NCBI RefSeq assembly: GCF_024746815.1 | Contig: NZ_CP080525.1 | Coordinates: forward strand, 2,976,001 to 3,040,000 | Length of the DNA stretch: 64,000 bases | Direction of reading: 5' to 3' | From: Mesorhizobium sp. AR07 | GTDB taxonomy: Bacteria > Pseudomonadota > Alphaproteobacteria > Rhizobiales > Rhizobiaceae | In this document: in pieces, positions 1 to 8,177 of the stretch | Layout: the number at the start of each line of letters is the position of its first letter | Position numbering within the stretch: the first letter of the stretch is position 1 | Made by a program: the position numbers and the translations under genes | Notes under the pieces: model-generated | Told to the model about the DNA's origin: nothing | Database searches by the model: none | Seen by the model: the letters and a program-made list of their open reading frames with translations, nothing else

Positions 1-69
1 CGGGAAAGATCATGCTCAAACACTGAGATAGCGCGTATCCGAGTTCAATCTAACGAGACCAGGATTCTC

Positions 70-495
70 ATGGCCGATATTCCGGAATTCACCGCCAACC
101 TGCCAGCCCGAACGACCGCGTCGGAAGCGCCGATCCCGTTCGCCCGGCCTGGAAACCTCGCCGCCATCATCGGCCGCATCGAGCAAGTGGTCGAGGAAGA
201 AACGGCCGGGATCCGCAACACCACCAACTATGATCTCAAGGCATCGAACGCCCGCAAGAGCCGCTACCTCTACGAGTTGAACCGCGCCATGAAGGGCGGC
301 AGCGAAGCCGAATTCCTCGAACAGCATCGCGAGGGCCTGACCCGGCTGCGCCAGAAGCTGGCCAAGAACGAGGCAGCGATCCTGGCCCACCTCAGCGCGG
401 TCAACGAAGTCGCCACCCTGCTGCGGCACGCCATCCAGCGCGCGCAAACCGACGGCACCTACTCCGCCGGCGAGTTCGGCTGGGCGAAGGCATGA
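70..495 (+). CDS. Small conserved protein, possibly FlgN-like flagellar chaperone
   Basis: Encodes 141 residues, mostly predicted helical and rich in charged residues, with no signal peptide or membrane segment. A long amphipathic stretch (about residues 28-125) holds the motifs IIGRIEQVVEEET and YLYELNRAMKG. The shape and size resemble small helical flagellar export chaperones such as FlgN, and a gene like this sits at the end of the flagellar cluster in several Rhizobiales; that link is inference. The few bases before it (ending TGA at 24-26) look like the tail of another reading frame. A second small gene follows 82 bp later. The exact function is not established from sequence alone. Confidence 0.6.
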   Translation: MADIPEFTANLPARTTASEAPIPFARPGNLAAIIGRIEQVVEEETAGIRNTTNYDLKASNARKSRYLYELNRAMKGGSEAEFLEQHREGLTRLRQKLAKNEAAILAHLSAVNEVATLLRHAIQRAQTDGTYSAGEFGWAKA

Positions 496-577
496 TCCCG
501 TACCGAAGGACGGCGGCGATCGTGCTCCGGCAGGCAGACTCTGCCGCGTCACGCTCGCAAGGGAATGACAAGGCCTG

Positions 578-1093
578 ATGATCAAGGTCATCGCCATCGC
601 TGTCTGGATCTGCGCCGCCACGCTCGGCGCCGTGTTCTATTCGTTCCAGGCGGCCGGCGAGCGCGGCGTCGGCAAAACGCCGAAGCCGATGCTGGGCGGG
701 CTCGACTACGTCAAGACCGACGTCATTTCGGTGCCGCTGATCCGCAATTCCTCGATCGACGGCTATTTCCTAACCAAACTCGTCTACACGGTGGAACCCG
801 AGCAGATAAAGAAGCTGTCCATTCCGGCCGAAGCGCTCATCACCGACCAAGTCTATACCTACCTCTACTCCAATCCGCAGATCGACTTCACCAAGAAGGC
901 GACGATCGACCTCGATGCCTTCCGCGCCGCGATCCGCGATACCGTCAACACGCGCGTCGGCGCCAATCTGGTGCATGAGGTTCTGATCGATCAGGTCAAT
1001 TTCCTGAGCAAGGACGAAATCCGCGACAACTGGCTGCGCCGCAAGAAAAACGAGACGGCGCCGGAAATGACCAAGTCGGTCAAGGGCCATTGA
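578..1093 (+). CDS. Membrane-anchored conserved protein, FliL-like architecture
   Basis: Encodes 171 residues. An N-terminal hydrophobic segment (about residues 3-25) would anchor it in the inner membrane with the rest in the periplasm. The soluble part has alternating strands followed by a helix containing DLDAFRAAIRDTVNTR and a final strand EVLIDQVNFLSKDE. This order (anchor, strands, helix, strand) is reminiscent of FliL, the flagellar stator-associated protein, but similarity is weak and I did not see a diagnostic motif. It lies 82 bp after the possible FlgN-like gene, so the two are probably co-transcribed. Treat it as a conserved rhizobial protein of unknown function. Confidence 0.6.
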   Translation: MIKVIAIAVWICAATLGAVFYSFQAAGERGVGKTPKPMLGGLDYVKTDVISVPLIRNSSIDGYFLTKLVYTVEPEQIKKLSIPAEALITDQVYTYLYSNPQIDFTKKATIDLDAFRAAIRDTVNTRVGANLVHEVLIDQVNFLSKDEIRDNWLRRKKNETAPEMTKSVKGH

Positions 1094-1285
1094 GCTGCCT
1101 TCCGTGACGCTGCTTGCGGCCCGATCACACCGGGACGCAACCCGCCGCGGCGATAGGAACCAACCACCGGAATTCGCGTTGACGTAAACGTCAACCCAAA
1201 GCTATATGCGACCGTGATCGCGAAACGCGGGCATGGGGCTTTGGGCACCGCTGCGCGACAGGTGCAACCAGACAAGGAGAACAGC

Positions 1286-1570
1286 GTGAGCGTTCAGGAG
1301 ATTGCCGAGAAGATCAAGTCGCGGGTGGCAAGCAGCGGTTTCGATCGTTCCGTGAAGTTCGACACCGGCGGCGATGGCGTCATCGTCATCGACGGCGCCG
1401 ATGTCTCGACCACCGACGCGCCCGCCGATTGCACCATCAAGCTCTCGCTCGACGATCTGGAGTCGCTGATTGCAGGTGACCTGAACCCGACCATGGCCTT
1501 CATGACCGGCAAGATAAAGGTCGAAGGCGACATGACTGTCGCCATGGCGCTCAGCCAGTTGATCGGCTGA
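1286..1570 (+). CDS. SCP2 sterol-binding family protein
   Basis: Encodes a 94-residue protein that is a nearly minimal SCP2 domain. It contains the run VKFDTGGDGVIVIDG, then DCTIKLSLDDLESLIAGDLNP and the end motif AFMTGKIKVEGDMTVAMAL, which are typical of stand-alone bacterial SCP2 proteins. These bind fatty-acyl or other lipid-like ligands in a hydrophobic tunnel; the partner is unknown. I chose the GTG start at 1286 because AAGGAGA lies at 1274-1280 just upstream; an in-frame ATG at 1214 would add residues without family similarity. It is monocistronic and ends in a clear hairpin terminator. Confidence 0.88.
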   Translation: MSVQEIAEKIKSRVASSGFDRSVKFDTGGDGVIVIDGADVSTTDAPADCTIKLSLDDLESLIAGDLNPTMAFMTGKIKVEGDMTVAMALSQLIG

Positions 1571-1587
1571 CCGCTTGTCAGACGCAC

Positions 1588-1612
1588 AAACGCCGCCCGA
1601 CGGGCGGCGTTT
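1588..1612 (+). terminator. Intrinsic terminator after SCP2 gene
   Basis: An 11-bp perfect stem (AAACGCCGCCC with GGGCGGCGTTT) with a 3-base loop begins 18 bp after the SCP2 stop and is followed by a T-rich stretch. Its A-rich left flank could let it also serve the opposite strand, where the acetyltransferase gene ends at 1642. Confidence 0.85.
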
Positions 1613-1641
1613 GTTTGGATAAAGACACAAGCGCGCCCGCT

Positions 1642-2250
1642 TCAGGGTGCCTGAAGCGTCAGGGGCGCCGACACCAGCTCGTGCGCCTTCAGCTTGCGGC
1701 CAGCGGCCTTCAACGTGCCCTTGGCGCCGTCGAGCGCGCCCTCGACCAGCTCCAGCGCCAGCAGGCGATGCCGCTCATAGGGCCCCGGCATGGCGAGCGA
1801 ACCGGTCCTGGTGGCCGAGAATCCGAAGCGTTCGTAATAGGCCGCGTCGCCGACCAGCAGGATCGCCGCATGGCCGAGGCGCGCCGCCTCGGCCATTGCG
1901 TGGCGCATCAGCGCCGAGCCGATGCCGGCACTCTTCAGCGACTGATCGACGGCAAGCGGGCCAAGCAGCAGCGCTGCCGGACCGCCCTCGCCCAGCCTGA
2001 CATCCCACAACCGCACGGTGCCGGCAACGGTGCCCGACACATCGCGGGCGACGAAGGCCAGGCCTTCCGAAGGCCGGCGGCCACGCCGCAGCTTTTCCGA
2101 CGATTTCGTCTTGCGCTTCGGCCCCATGGCGTCGTCGAGCAGCGCCTCGCGCGCCACGGCGTCGGCCGCGGTTTCGGCAACGATGGCGATTTCCCCCTGA
2201 TGGGAGGAGATCGGCCAGGCACCCTCAACAATGAAATCTGCAATGTCCAT
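1642..2250 (-). CDS. GNAT family N-acetyltransferase (YhbS-like)
   Basis: Encodes 202 residues. The core GNAT fold spans about residues 20-165. The acetyl-CoA pyrophosphate loop is visible as SAGIGSALM, preceded by LGPLAVDQSLK, and a YYERFGFSATR motif closes the fold; this order is typical of YhbS-type enzymes. Its substrate cannot be told from sequence. The ATG at 2250 is preceded by AGGGATCACGG, a fair ribosome site; longer upstream codons lack family similarity. A basic segment (PKRKTKSSEKLRRGRRP) is inserted before the fold. It lies downstream of ornithine decarboxylase on the opposite side of a short gap, and both are transcribed leftward. Confidence 0.85.
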   Translation of the reverse strand: MDIADFIVEGAWPISSHQGEIAIVAETAADAVAREALLDDAMGPKRKTKSSEKLRRGRRPSEGLAFVARDVSGTVAGTVRLWDVRLGEGGPAALLLGPLAVDQSLKSAGIGSALMRHAMAEAARLGHAAILLVGDAAYYERFGFSATRTGSLAMPGPYERHRLLALELVEGALDGAKGTLKAAGRKLKAHELVSAPLTLQAP

Positions 2251-2347
2251 TTCCGTGATCCCTAGCGAGCGGATATCTGTTCCACAGGCGAGCCCGGGTG
2301 GACGGCAGACGCCCACCTGGGATGATCTGAGCGACTCTTGCGAGCCG

Positions 2348-3481
2348 TCAGATCACGTAGGATCGGAGAGGCTCAAAGCCGTTGAAGGCGACCGCCGAGT
2401 AGGTGGTCGTGTAGGCGCCGGTGCCTTCGATCAGCACCTCGTCGCCGATGGTCAGCGACAAGGGCAGCGGGTACGGCGTCTTCTCGTACATCACGTCGGC
2501 CGAATCGCAGGTCGGGCCGGCGAGCACGCAAGGCGCGGTCTCCGTGCCGTCATGCGCGGTGACGATCGGGTAGCGGATCGCCTCGTCCATCGTCTCGGCC
2601 AGGCCGCCGAACTTGCCGATGTCGAGGAATACCCAGCGCACATTGTCGTTGGCGGCTTTCTTCGAGATCAGCACGACTTCCGACTTGATGACGCCGGCAT
2701 TGCCGACCATGCCGCGGCCCGGCTCGATGATGGTTTCCGGGATGGCATTGCCGAAATGCTTGCGCAGCGCCGAGAAGATCGCCTGGCCATAGGCCTGCGC
2801 CGCCGGCACGTCACGCAAATAGCGCGTCGGGAAGCCGCCGCCCATGTTGACCATCTTGAGCACGATGCCTTCGTCGGCGAGCGTCGCGAACACCGTCTTG
2901 GCGTCGGCGAGCGCGCGGTCCCAGGCGGTCAGGTCGGTCTGCTGCGAGCCGACATGGAACGACACGCCATAGGCGTCGAGGCCAAGCCCCTTGGCATGGC
3001 GAAGCACGTCGACCGCCATCGCCGGCACGCAGCCGAACTTGCGCGACAGCGGCCACTCGGCGCCTTCGCCATCGGTCAGCACGCGGCAGAACACGCGCGC
3101 GCCGGGAGCGACGCGGGCGATCTTCTCGACCTCTTCGACGCAATCGACCGCAAACAGCCGGATGCCGAGCTGGTAGGCGCGTGCGATATCACGCTCCTTC
3201 TTGATGGTGTTGCCGAAGGAGATGCGGGCCGCCGGCGCACCGGCGTCCATAGCCATCTCGACTTCGGCAACGGAAGCGGTGTCGAAGGACGAGCCCATCG
3301 CAGCAAGGAGGCGCAGGATTTCCGGCGCCGGGTTTGCTTTCACCGCATAGTAGATCTTGGAATCGGGCAGCGCCTTCTCGAAGGCGCGGAAATTGTCGCG
3401 CACGACATCGAGGTCGACGACGAGGCAGGGGCCGGACGGACGTCGGGTGGCGAGGAAGTCAAGGATGCGCTGGGTAGCCAT
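2348..3481 (-). CDS. odc: Ornithine/lysine decarboxylase, fold III PLP enzyme
   Basis: Encodes 377 residues, the normal length for bacterial/eukaryotic-type ornithine decarboxylases that make putrescine (or cadaverine) in the cytosol. The PLP Schiff-base lysine is Lys48 in YAVKANP. Later come FHVGSQ, the Gly-rich GGGFPTRY, EPGRGMV and the active-site cysteine loop GPTCDSADVM, all hallmarks of the fold III ODC/L-ODC group. The ATG at 3481 is preceded by GGAGAG. The frame stays open upstream to about 3790, but that part is GC-biased sequence overlapping an RNA leader, so I keep the family-length start. Putrescine made here could feed homospermidine synthase at 26477. A ~430-nt leader suggests RNA-level regulation. 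Confidence 0.93.
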   Translation of the reverse strand: MATQRILDFLATRRPSGPCLVVDLDVVRDNFRAFEKALPDSKIYYAVKANPAPEILRLLAAMGSSFDTASVAEVEMAMDAGAPAARISFGNTIKKERDIARAYQLGIRLFAVDCVEEVEKIARVAPGARVFCRVLTDGEGAEWPLSRKFGCVPAMAVDVLRHAKGLGLDAYGVSFHVGSQQTDLTAWDRALADAKTVFATLADEGIVLKMVNMGGGFPTRYLRDVPAAQAYGQAIFSALRKHFGNAIPETIIEPGRGMVGNAGVIKSEVVLISKKAANDNVRWVFLDIGKFGGLAETMDEAIRYPIVTAHDGTETAPCVLAGPTCDSADVMYEKTPYPLPLSLTIGDEVLIEGTGAYTTTYSAVAFNGFEPLRSYVI

Positions 3482-3650
3482 CGGGGTCTCTCCATCAGCG
3501 CCTTTCGGCGCGCAATAAGGCTGCGGGACGCGGGCTGTCGGCCTCGCGAACACGCGGTGGACAAAGGCGGGACGGAAATTCATGGAACCAGCCGGTGGAG
3601 ACCCCGGAACCATGAAACGCCGTCTCGCGGCGGTGAACCTGGCCTTGCCC
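3482..3650 (-). promoter_or_regulatory. Structured 5' leader of ornithine decarboxylase (speF-motif candidate)
   Basis: The leader, read on the minus strand, folds into several helices. One is a CGCCG/CGGCG hairpin (3618-3632). A second is a larger arm closed by TTCATGG/CCATGAA (3579-3585 with 3610-3616), capped by a CCGG/CCGG helix whose loop carries GGUCUCCA. A third is GCGCC-GAAA-GGCGC (3498-3511), just before the ribosome site. The loop segment CGGGGUCUC (3598-3606) is exactly complementary to GAGACCCCG (3482-3490), which spans the region between Shine-Dalgarno and AUG, so a long-range pairing could block translation. The Rfam speF leader is known upstream of ornithine decarboxylases in alphaproteobacteria; I infer membership from gene context and structure. 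Confidence 0.65.
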
Positions 3651-3917
3651 AGCCTCGGTTCGCTTTGTCTGCCTTGGCTTGGATGGGAGACCCGTCCGCA
3701 CTGCCGGCAATGAAGGTGTGCCTCTTCAGTAACCCCGGTCTTTGGACGACCGGCAGAACACCAGAAAGGCCCGCACCGTCGTTGCTTCAAGGTGTCCTCG
3801 GTCTGGCGGTTGGCCGCTAAACCGACTGGAGGGGTTGGCTCCAGTTACCTTACCGATTTCCCTCACCATTCGAGGATCGGCGGACACCCACAGGCACGTG
3901 CGACTTTGGGCAAGCGC

Positions 3918-3946
3918 GATATAAGGTCGAAGGATTTCACAATCAA
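3918..3946 (-). promoter_or_regulatory. Candidate promoter of the ornithine decarboxylase leader
   Basis: On the minus strand TTGATT (3941-3946) and TATATC (3918-3923) are separated by 17 bp, a good housekeeping -35/-10 pair in an AT-rich patch. Transcription from about 3911 would give a leader of roughly 430 nt before the ornithine decarboxylase ATG. The rest of the 539-bp gap (3650-3915 and 3947-4020) holds no gene that I can support. Confidence 0.5.
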
Positions 3947-4020
3947 TAAAAATCGCATCCAAGGTTGTAAAATTTCCGGCATCGAACAATGTTGGTGCAA
4001 TCGTATCCGGATATCGAACG

Positions 4021-5217
4021 ATGACAGGCACGCACGGACCCCTCAACGCCTTTCTCGATCTTCGCCAGATGCCGGTGGCACATGCCGAGATCGGACCGCT
4101 GGCCGGCTTGCGGCTGGCCGTCAAGGACATTTACGACGTCGCCGGCTACCGCACCGGTTGCGGCAATTTGCGGAAATTCGCCGAAAGCCCTGCCGCCGGG
4201 CGCACAGCACCCGCCGTGCGGATGATTCTCGATGCCGGGGCGCGCTTCGTCGGCAAGACGCAGACCGACGAGCTTGCCTTCGCGCTGTTCGGTCAGAATG
4301 CGCATTTTTCGTTTCCGGTGAACCCGGCAGCGCCCGACCGCGTCACCGGCGGCTCGTCGTCGGGGTCGGCGGCGGCGGTGGCGGGCAGGCTGGCCGACAT
4401 CGCCACCGGCTCCGACACCGGCGGCTCTATCCGCGCGCCGGCGAGCTTTTGCGGATTGATTGGGCTGCGCACCACGCATGGCCGCATTTCGCTCGATGGC
4501 GCGATGCAGCTGGCGCCGAGCTTCGACACGTTCGGCTGGTTCGCCGACGATATCGAGACCTATGAGACCGTCGGCAAGCTGCTGCTTGGCCGCGATCAGC
4601 ACCATCATGCGTTGGACCGTCCGCTGGCGCTGGGCTGGCTGGACGAGCTGGTCGCCCGCCCGGCGCTTGCCGAATATGCTGGAATGAAGGCGCTGGCGAG
4701 CGCGGTTTTCGGCGCGCCGGCGACGCCGTCAATGCGCTTCACCTCGTCTCCGGATGAACTCTACTGGTGCTTTCGCCGGCTGCAGGCCATGGAGGCCTGG
4801 GCGGTGCATGGCCAATGGATAACCAGCGGCGAGCGCGACCTCGGCCCCGGCGTCGAGGAGCGCTTCGGCTTTGGCCGCGCCGTCGACGACAAGACAGCGC
4901 AGGCCGAGAAGGCGCGCCGGCTGACCTTTCGCGGAGAACTGGCCGCCCTGCTCGGCGAGGACGGCTTCCTCGTCCTGCCGACGGTTCCAGGCCCGGCGCC
5001 CTACGTCGACAGCACGCCCGAGCAATTCCAGGCCTATCGCGAGCGGGCGCTGCACCTTCTGTGCCTCGCCGGCCTGTCCGGCTTTCCGCAAATCACCTTG
5101 CCCATCGGCTCGGTCGCCGGCGCCCCGTTCGGTCTGTCGTTGCTTGGCCCTTCCGGCAGCGACATTGCCCTGATACGGCTCGGCCGAAAACTTCTCCACG
5201 CCGCACGAAAGGCCTGA
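4021..5217 (+). CDS. Amidase signature family hydrolase
   Basis: Encodes 398 residues. The Ser-cisSer-Lys triad of the amidase signature family is complete: Lys35 in AVKDIYDV, the cis-Ser near 112 in TGGSSSGSAA, and the nucleophile Ser136 in GSDTGGSIR. These enzymes hydrolyse carboxamides to acid and ammonia; the preferred amide is not evident, and the C-terminal half, which sets specificity, is shorter than in GatA. It is followed after only 2 bp by a LysR regulator on the same strand, which probably controls it or is co-transcribed. The ATG at 4021 lies at the end of a 539-bp divergent gap shared with ornithine decarboxylase. Confidence 0.9.
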   Translation: MTGTHGPLNAFLDLRQMPVAHAEIGPLAGLRLAVKDIYDVAGYRTGCGNLRKFAESPAAGRTAPAVRMILDAGARFVGKTQTDELAFALFGQNAHFSFPVNPAAPDRVTGGSSSGSAAAVAGRLADIATGSDTGGSIRAPASFCGLIGLRTTHGRISLDGAMQLAPSFDTFGWFADDIETYETVGKLLLGRDQHHHALDRPLALGWLDELVARPALAEYAGMKALASAVFGAPATPSMRFTSSPDELYWCFRRLQAMEAWAVHGQWITSGERDLGPGVEERFGFGRAVDDKTAQAEKARRLTFRGELAALLGEDGFLVLPTVPGPAPYVDSTPEQFQAYRERALHLLCLAGLSGFPQITLPIGSVAGAPFGLSLLGPSGSDIALIRLGRKLLHAARKA

Positions 5218-5219
5218 CC

Positions 5220-6119
5220 ATGGACACACTGACCCGAATGCGGGCCTTTATCGACGTCGTCGAGGCCGAGGGCTTTTCGGCGGCGGCGCGCAAGATCGGC
5301 CGTTCCAAGGCGCTTTTGTCGAAATATGTGCGCGAACTGGAAGACGAACTCGGCGCGCTGCTGCTCAACCGCACCACAAGGCAGTTCTCGATGACCGAGG
5401 CCGGCCACACCTATTACCGGCGCGCTTCGGAGATCGTGCGCGAGGTCGACAGCCTGGCCGATGCGGTGCGTGAATCCTCCGGCGACGTGCGCGGCAGGAT
5501 CAAGCTGTCGGCGCCGCGCACCTTCGCCGATGCGCCGATCGGCCAGTCGTTGATCGACTTCGCCAAGCAATATCCCGACATCGTGCTCGACATCCAGCTC
5601 GACGACCGCTTCGTCGACCTCGTCGAGGAAGGCTTCGACCTCGCGGTGCGCATCTCGCGGCTGGAAAACTCGTCGCTGATCGCGAGACGGCTGGCGCCGT
5701 TTTCGATAAAGCTCTGCGCCTCTCCCGAGCTGATCGCCAAGCATGGCATGCCGACCCGGCCGCAGGACCTTGGCCGCATGCCTTGCATCGTCGACACCAA
5801 CGGCCGCGGACTGAACAATTGGCCATTCAAGGGCGACAATGGCGATCCGGTGAGCGTCGCGGTGTCGGGCCCGATCGAGGTCAACAGCCCGATGGCGGCA
5901 AGAGCCGCCGCCGTGGCGGGGCTCGGATTTTCCATCCTGCCGGATTTCATTGCCGCGCCCGACCTCGAAAGCGGTCGGCTGGTGACGGCGCTCGATGACC
6001 GCATCCTGTCGGGCGGCGGCATTTTTGCCGTCTACCCGCATCGCCGCTATCTGCCGGCGAAGGTGCGCGTCTTCGTCGATTTCTTGGTGCAGTGGTTCAG
6101 GACGCGTGATGCTGCCTGA
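5220..6119 (+). CDS. LysR family transcriptional regulator
   Basis: Encodes 299 residues. The N-terminal winged helix-turn-helix covers about residues 1-60 (MRAFIDVVEAEGFSAAARK, then SKALLSKYVRELEDELGALL and NRTTRQFSMTEAG), followed by the LysR substrate-binding domain with the usual strand-helix pattern to the end. Sequence style (single early domain, RGRIKLSAPRTFADAPIG) resembles the CrgA/DsdC-like group common in rhizobia. The effector is unknown. It starts 2 bp after the amidase stop, so translation is probably coupled and it may sense the amidase substrate or product. LysR genes are more often divergent from their targets, so the same-strand order is slightly unusual. Confidence 0.93.
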   Translation: MDTLTRMRAFIDVVEAEGFSAAARKIGRSKALLSKYVRELEDELGALLLNRTTRQFSMTEAGHTYYRRASEIVREVDSLADAVRESSGDVRGRIKLSAPRTFADAPIGQSLIDFAKQYPDIVLDIQLDDRFVDLVEEGFDLAVRISRLENSSLIARRLAPFSIKLCASPELIAKHGMPTRPQDLGRMPCIVDTNGRGLNNWPFKGDNGDPVSVAVSGPIEVNSPMAARAAAVAGLGFSILPDFIAAPDLESGRLVTALDDRILSGGGIFAVYPHRRYLPAKVRVFVDFLVQWFRTRDAA

Positions 6120-6132
6120 CCGGTTTCGGCCG

Positions 6133-6222
6133 TCAAGCGCATCGCGCCGCGACGCGCTTTGGCGTTTTTGTTGAGTGCGTGCCGTTGTCCCAAAACCGCC
6201 GCGCACTTTGGGGCGACACCCA
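6133..6222. repeat. Rhizobial palindromic intergenic repeat, composite copy
   Basis: Two blocks typical of Mesorhizobium intergenic repeats lie together: a GC block ending GCGACGCGCTTT (6133-6165), then the block GTGCCGTTGTCCCAAAA with its partner TTGGGGCGACAC (6176-6222). The second block closely matches the element at 39968-40015. It sits between the LysR stop and the DUF1007 start and likely forms hairpins in RNA. Confidence 0.65.
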
Positions 6223-6278
6223 CAAGCGGTCCCAATTTCGCCCCCTTTCTGGTAACTCTCGACATCTCTCCGAGGCCG

Positions 6279-6965
6279 ATGGAATCGCGACCGAGAATGC
6301 ATCTGAAACGGCACGCAATCATGCTGGCTTCGGCCTTGGCGGCAACCTTTGCCGCCACTGGACCGGCTTATGTGCATCCTCACGTCTTCGCCGAGGCGCG
6401 CCTCGACGTGATCCTGTCTCCGGATCACCAAAGTGTGAAGGCGCTGCGTCATCTCTGGCGCTTCGACGATCTGTTTTCCAGCACGGTGCTGATGGAGTTC
6501 GACAAGAACTCCGACCTGAAGCTCGACGACAAGGAGCTGAAGGACGTAGCCGACACCGTCCATGCCTCACTGGCGGAGTTCAACTACTTTCAGCTCGTCA
6601 CCGTCGACGGCAAGGACGTGGCGATGACGCCGCCGCCGCATCTGATGGCCAATTTCGACAATGACCAGCTGATCATCCTGTTCGAATCCGAACCCAAGGT
6701 GCCGATCAAGCTGGCGGGCAAGATCGACATCGGCGTCTACGACCCGACATTCTACACGGCGATCGACTTCACCGAGGACTCCAACATCACGGTCGAAGGA
6801 CTGCCGTCGAATTGCACCAGCAAGGTGGTGCGTCCGGACCCGGACGAGGCGATCAAAGAGAACCAGAAGACCCTGACGGATGCGTTCTTCAACGATCCGA
6901 CAGGCACCGACATGAGCAAGATCTTCGCCACCAAACTCGAACTGAACTGTCAGCCAGAAGGATGA
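6279..6965 (+). CDS. DUF1007 family periplasmic protein
   Basis: Encodes about 228 residues with an N-terminal signal peptide (KRHAIMLASALAATFAATG, cleavage around AYVHPHVF). The HPHVF start of the mature protein and the body match the DUF1007 family, small secreted proteins very often encoded next to NicO/RcnA metal exporters. The exported location and N-terminal histidines suggest a role in periplasmic metal delivery or sensing, which is inference. The start is either ATG 6279 (CCGAGG upstream) or ATG 6297. It overlaps the NicO gene by 4 bp (ATGA), so the two are translationally coupled. Confidence 0.85.
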   Translation: MESRPRMHLKRHAIMLASALAATFAATGPAYVHPHVFAEARLDVILSPDHQSVKALRHLWRFDDLFSSTVLMEFDKNSDLKLDDKELKDVADTVHASLAEFNYFQLVTVDGKDVAMTPPPHLMANFDNDQLIILFESEPKVPIKLAGKIDIGVYDPTFYTAIDFTEDSNITVEGLPSNCTSKVVRPDPDEAIKENQKTLTDAFFNDPTGTDMSKIFATKLELNCQPEG

Positions 6966-8152
6966 ACCCGGTGACGAAACCGTCCCTGCGTTTGGCATTC
7001 GGCCTGTTGGCCATCACCTTCGTCATGATGCATTTCGCCAGCACCGCCCATGCCCAGAGTTCGCTCGGTATCGGCGTCAATGACGGCATGGCGCCCACCA
7101 CCGGCCCTTTCGCCCACATCCTGATGTGGATCAATCTCCGGCAGCAGGAATTCTACCGCGCGCTGGCGACGGCGATGAAGGCGATGCGCCAGGACGGCAG
7201 CAAGATTTGGATACTCATCGGCCTGTCCTTTGCCTACGGCATTTTCCACGCCGCCGGCCCCGGCCACGGCAAGGCGGTGATCTCGTCATACATGGTCGCC
7301 AATGAAGTGGCGCTGCGGCGCGGCATCCTTTTGTCCTTCGTCTCGGCGCTGCTGCAGGGCCTGACCGCGGTCGCGGTGATGCTGCTCGCCTATTTCGTCC
7401 TGCGCGGAACCACCGTCTCGATGACCGACGCGGCATGGTTCATGGAAATCATGAGCTATGTCTTCGTCACCCTGTTCGGCGCCTGGCTGCTGTGGCGCAA
7501 GCTCGGCCCATCCGTCCTGCGCCTGTTCGGGCGAAGGCCCGCCTACAGCCTGTCGGCGGCTCATGCCGGTCACTCGCACGCGGGTCATTCTCACGCCGGT
7601 CATTCGCATGCCGCTCACAGCCATTCGGTGCAGGCCCATTCACACGCTCTCCACGGGCATGAAGACCATGACCATGCGCATGGCCATTCGCACGATCACG
7701 ACCATGGTGCGCACGATCATGCTCATGCCGCGCACGATCACGCTCACCACGATCACGCGGCGGGCGAGGTCTGCGACACCTGCGGCCATTCGCATGCGCC
7801 CGATCCGGCGTTGCTGTCGGGCGATCGCTTCGATTGGCGCACCGCCTGGTCGGCGGTGGCGGCGGTCGGCATCCGTCCCTGCTCCGGCGCGCTGATCGTG
7901 CTCAGCTTTGCCTTGCTCAACGGGCTTTGGCTGGGTGGGTTGCTGTCGGTGCTGGCTATGTCGCTGGGCACCGCCATCACCGTCTCGGCGCTGGCGACAC
8001 TGGCGGTGACCGCCAAGAACTGGGCGGTGTATTTCGCCGGCGACGGCCGCATGGGCAACAGCATCCACTCGATCGTCGAGATCGGCGGCGCGGCGTTCGT
8101 GTTCCTGTTCGGATTGCTGTTGCTGTCGGCGAGCCTGGCGACCGGCGGGTGA
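6962..8152 (+). CDS. NicO/RcnA-type nickel/cobalt exporter with His-rich loop
   Basis: Encodes 396 residues with a signal-like N-terminus and about six membrane helices, in two blocks. The first block contains GIFHAAGPGHGKAVISSY, the metal-binding signature of NicO transporters; the second contains GIRPCSGALIVLSFALLNG. Between them (about residues 200-275) is an extremely His/Asp-rich loop made of GHSHA and HDHA repeats plus a CDTCGHSH motif, likely a metal buffer. The family exports or imports Ni2+/Co2+ across the inner membrane; RcnA-like efflux is my favoured reading. The start overlaps the DUF1007 stop. Confidence 0.9.
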   Translation: MNPVTKPSLRLAFGLLAITFVMMHFASTAHAQSSLGIGVNDGMAPTTGPFAHILMWINLRQQEFYRALATAMKAMRQDGSKIWILIGLSFAYGIFHAAGPGHGKAVISSYMVANEVALRRGILLSFVSALLQGLTAVAVMLLAYFVLRGTTVSMTDAAWFMEIMSYVFVTLFGAWLLWRKLGPSVLRLFGRRPAYSLSAAHAGHSHAGHSHAGHSHAAHSHSVQAHSHALHGHEDHDHAHGHSHDHDHGAHDHAHAAHDHAHHDHAAGEVCDTCGHSHAPDPALLSGDRFDWRTAWSAVAAVGIRPCSGALIVLSFALLNGLWLGGLLSVLAMSLGTAITVSALATLAVTAKNWAVYFAGDGRMGNSIHSIVEIGGAAFVFLFGLLLLSASLATGG

Positions 8153-8177
8153 TTTTGCGCGCCGCGGCGTTCCGGCT

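Noticed and set aside
3495..3710. A 71-codon open frame in the ornithine decarboxylase leader, as a possible arrest peptide
   Set aside because: It ends 13 bp before the main ATG, which is suggestive, but it has no ribosome site and no similarity I know to the enterobacterial SpeFL peptide; left as a weak alternative.
3482..3790. In-frame extension of ornithine decarboxylase to about 3790
   Set aside because: No family similarity, no ribosome site, and it overlaps the structured leader; the ATG at 3481 fits the family length.
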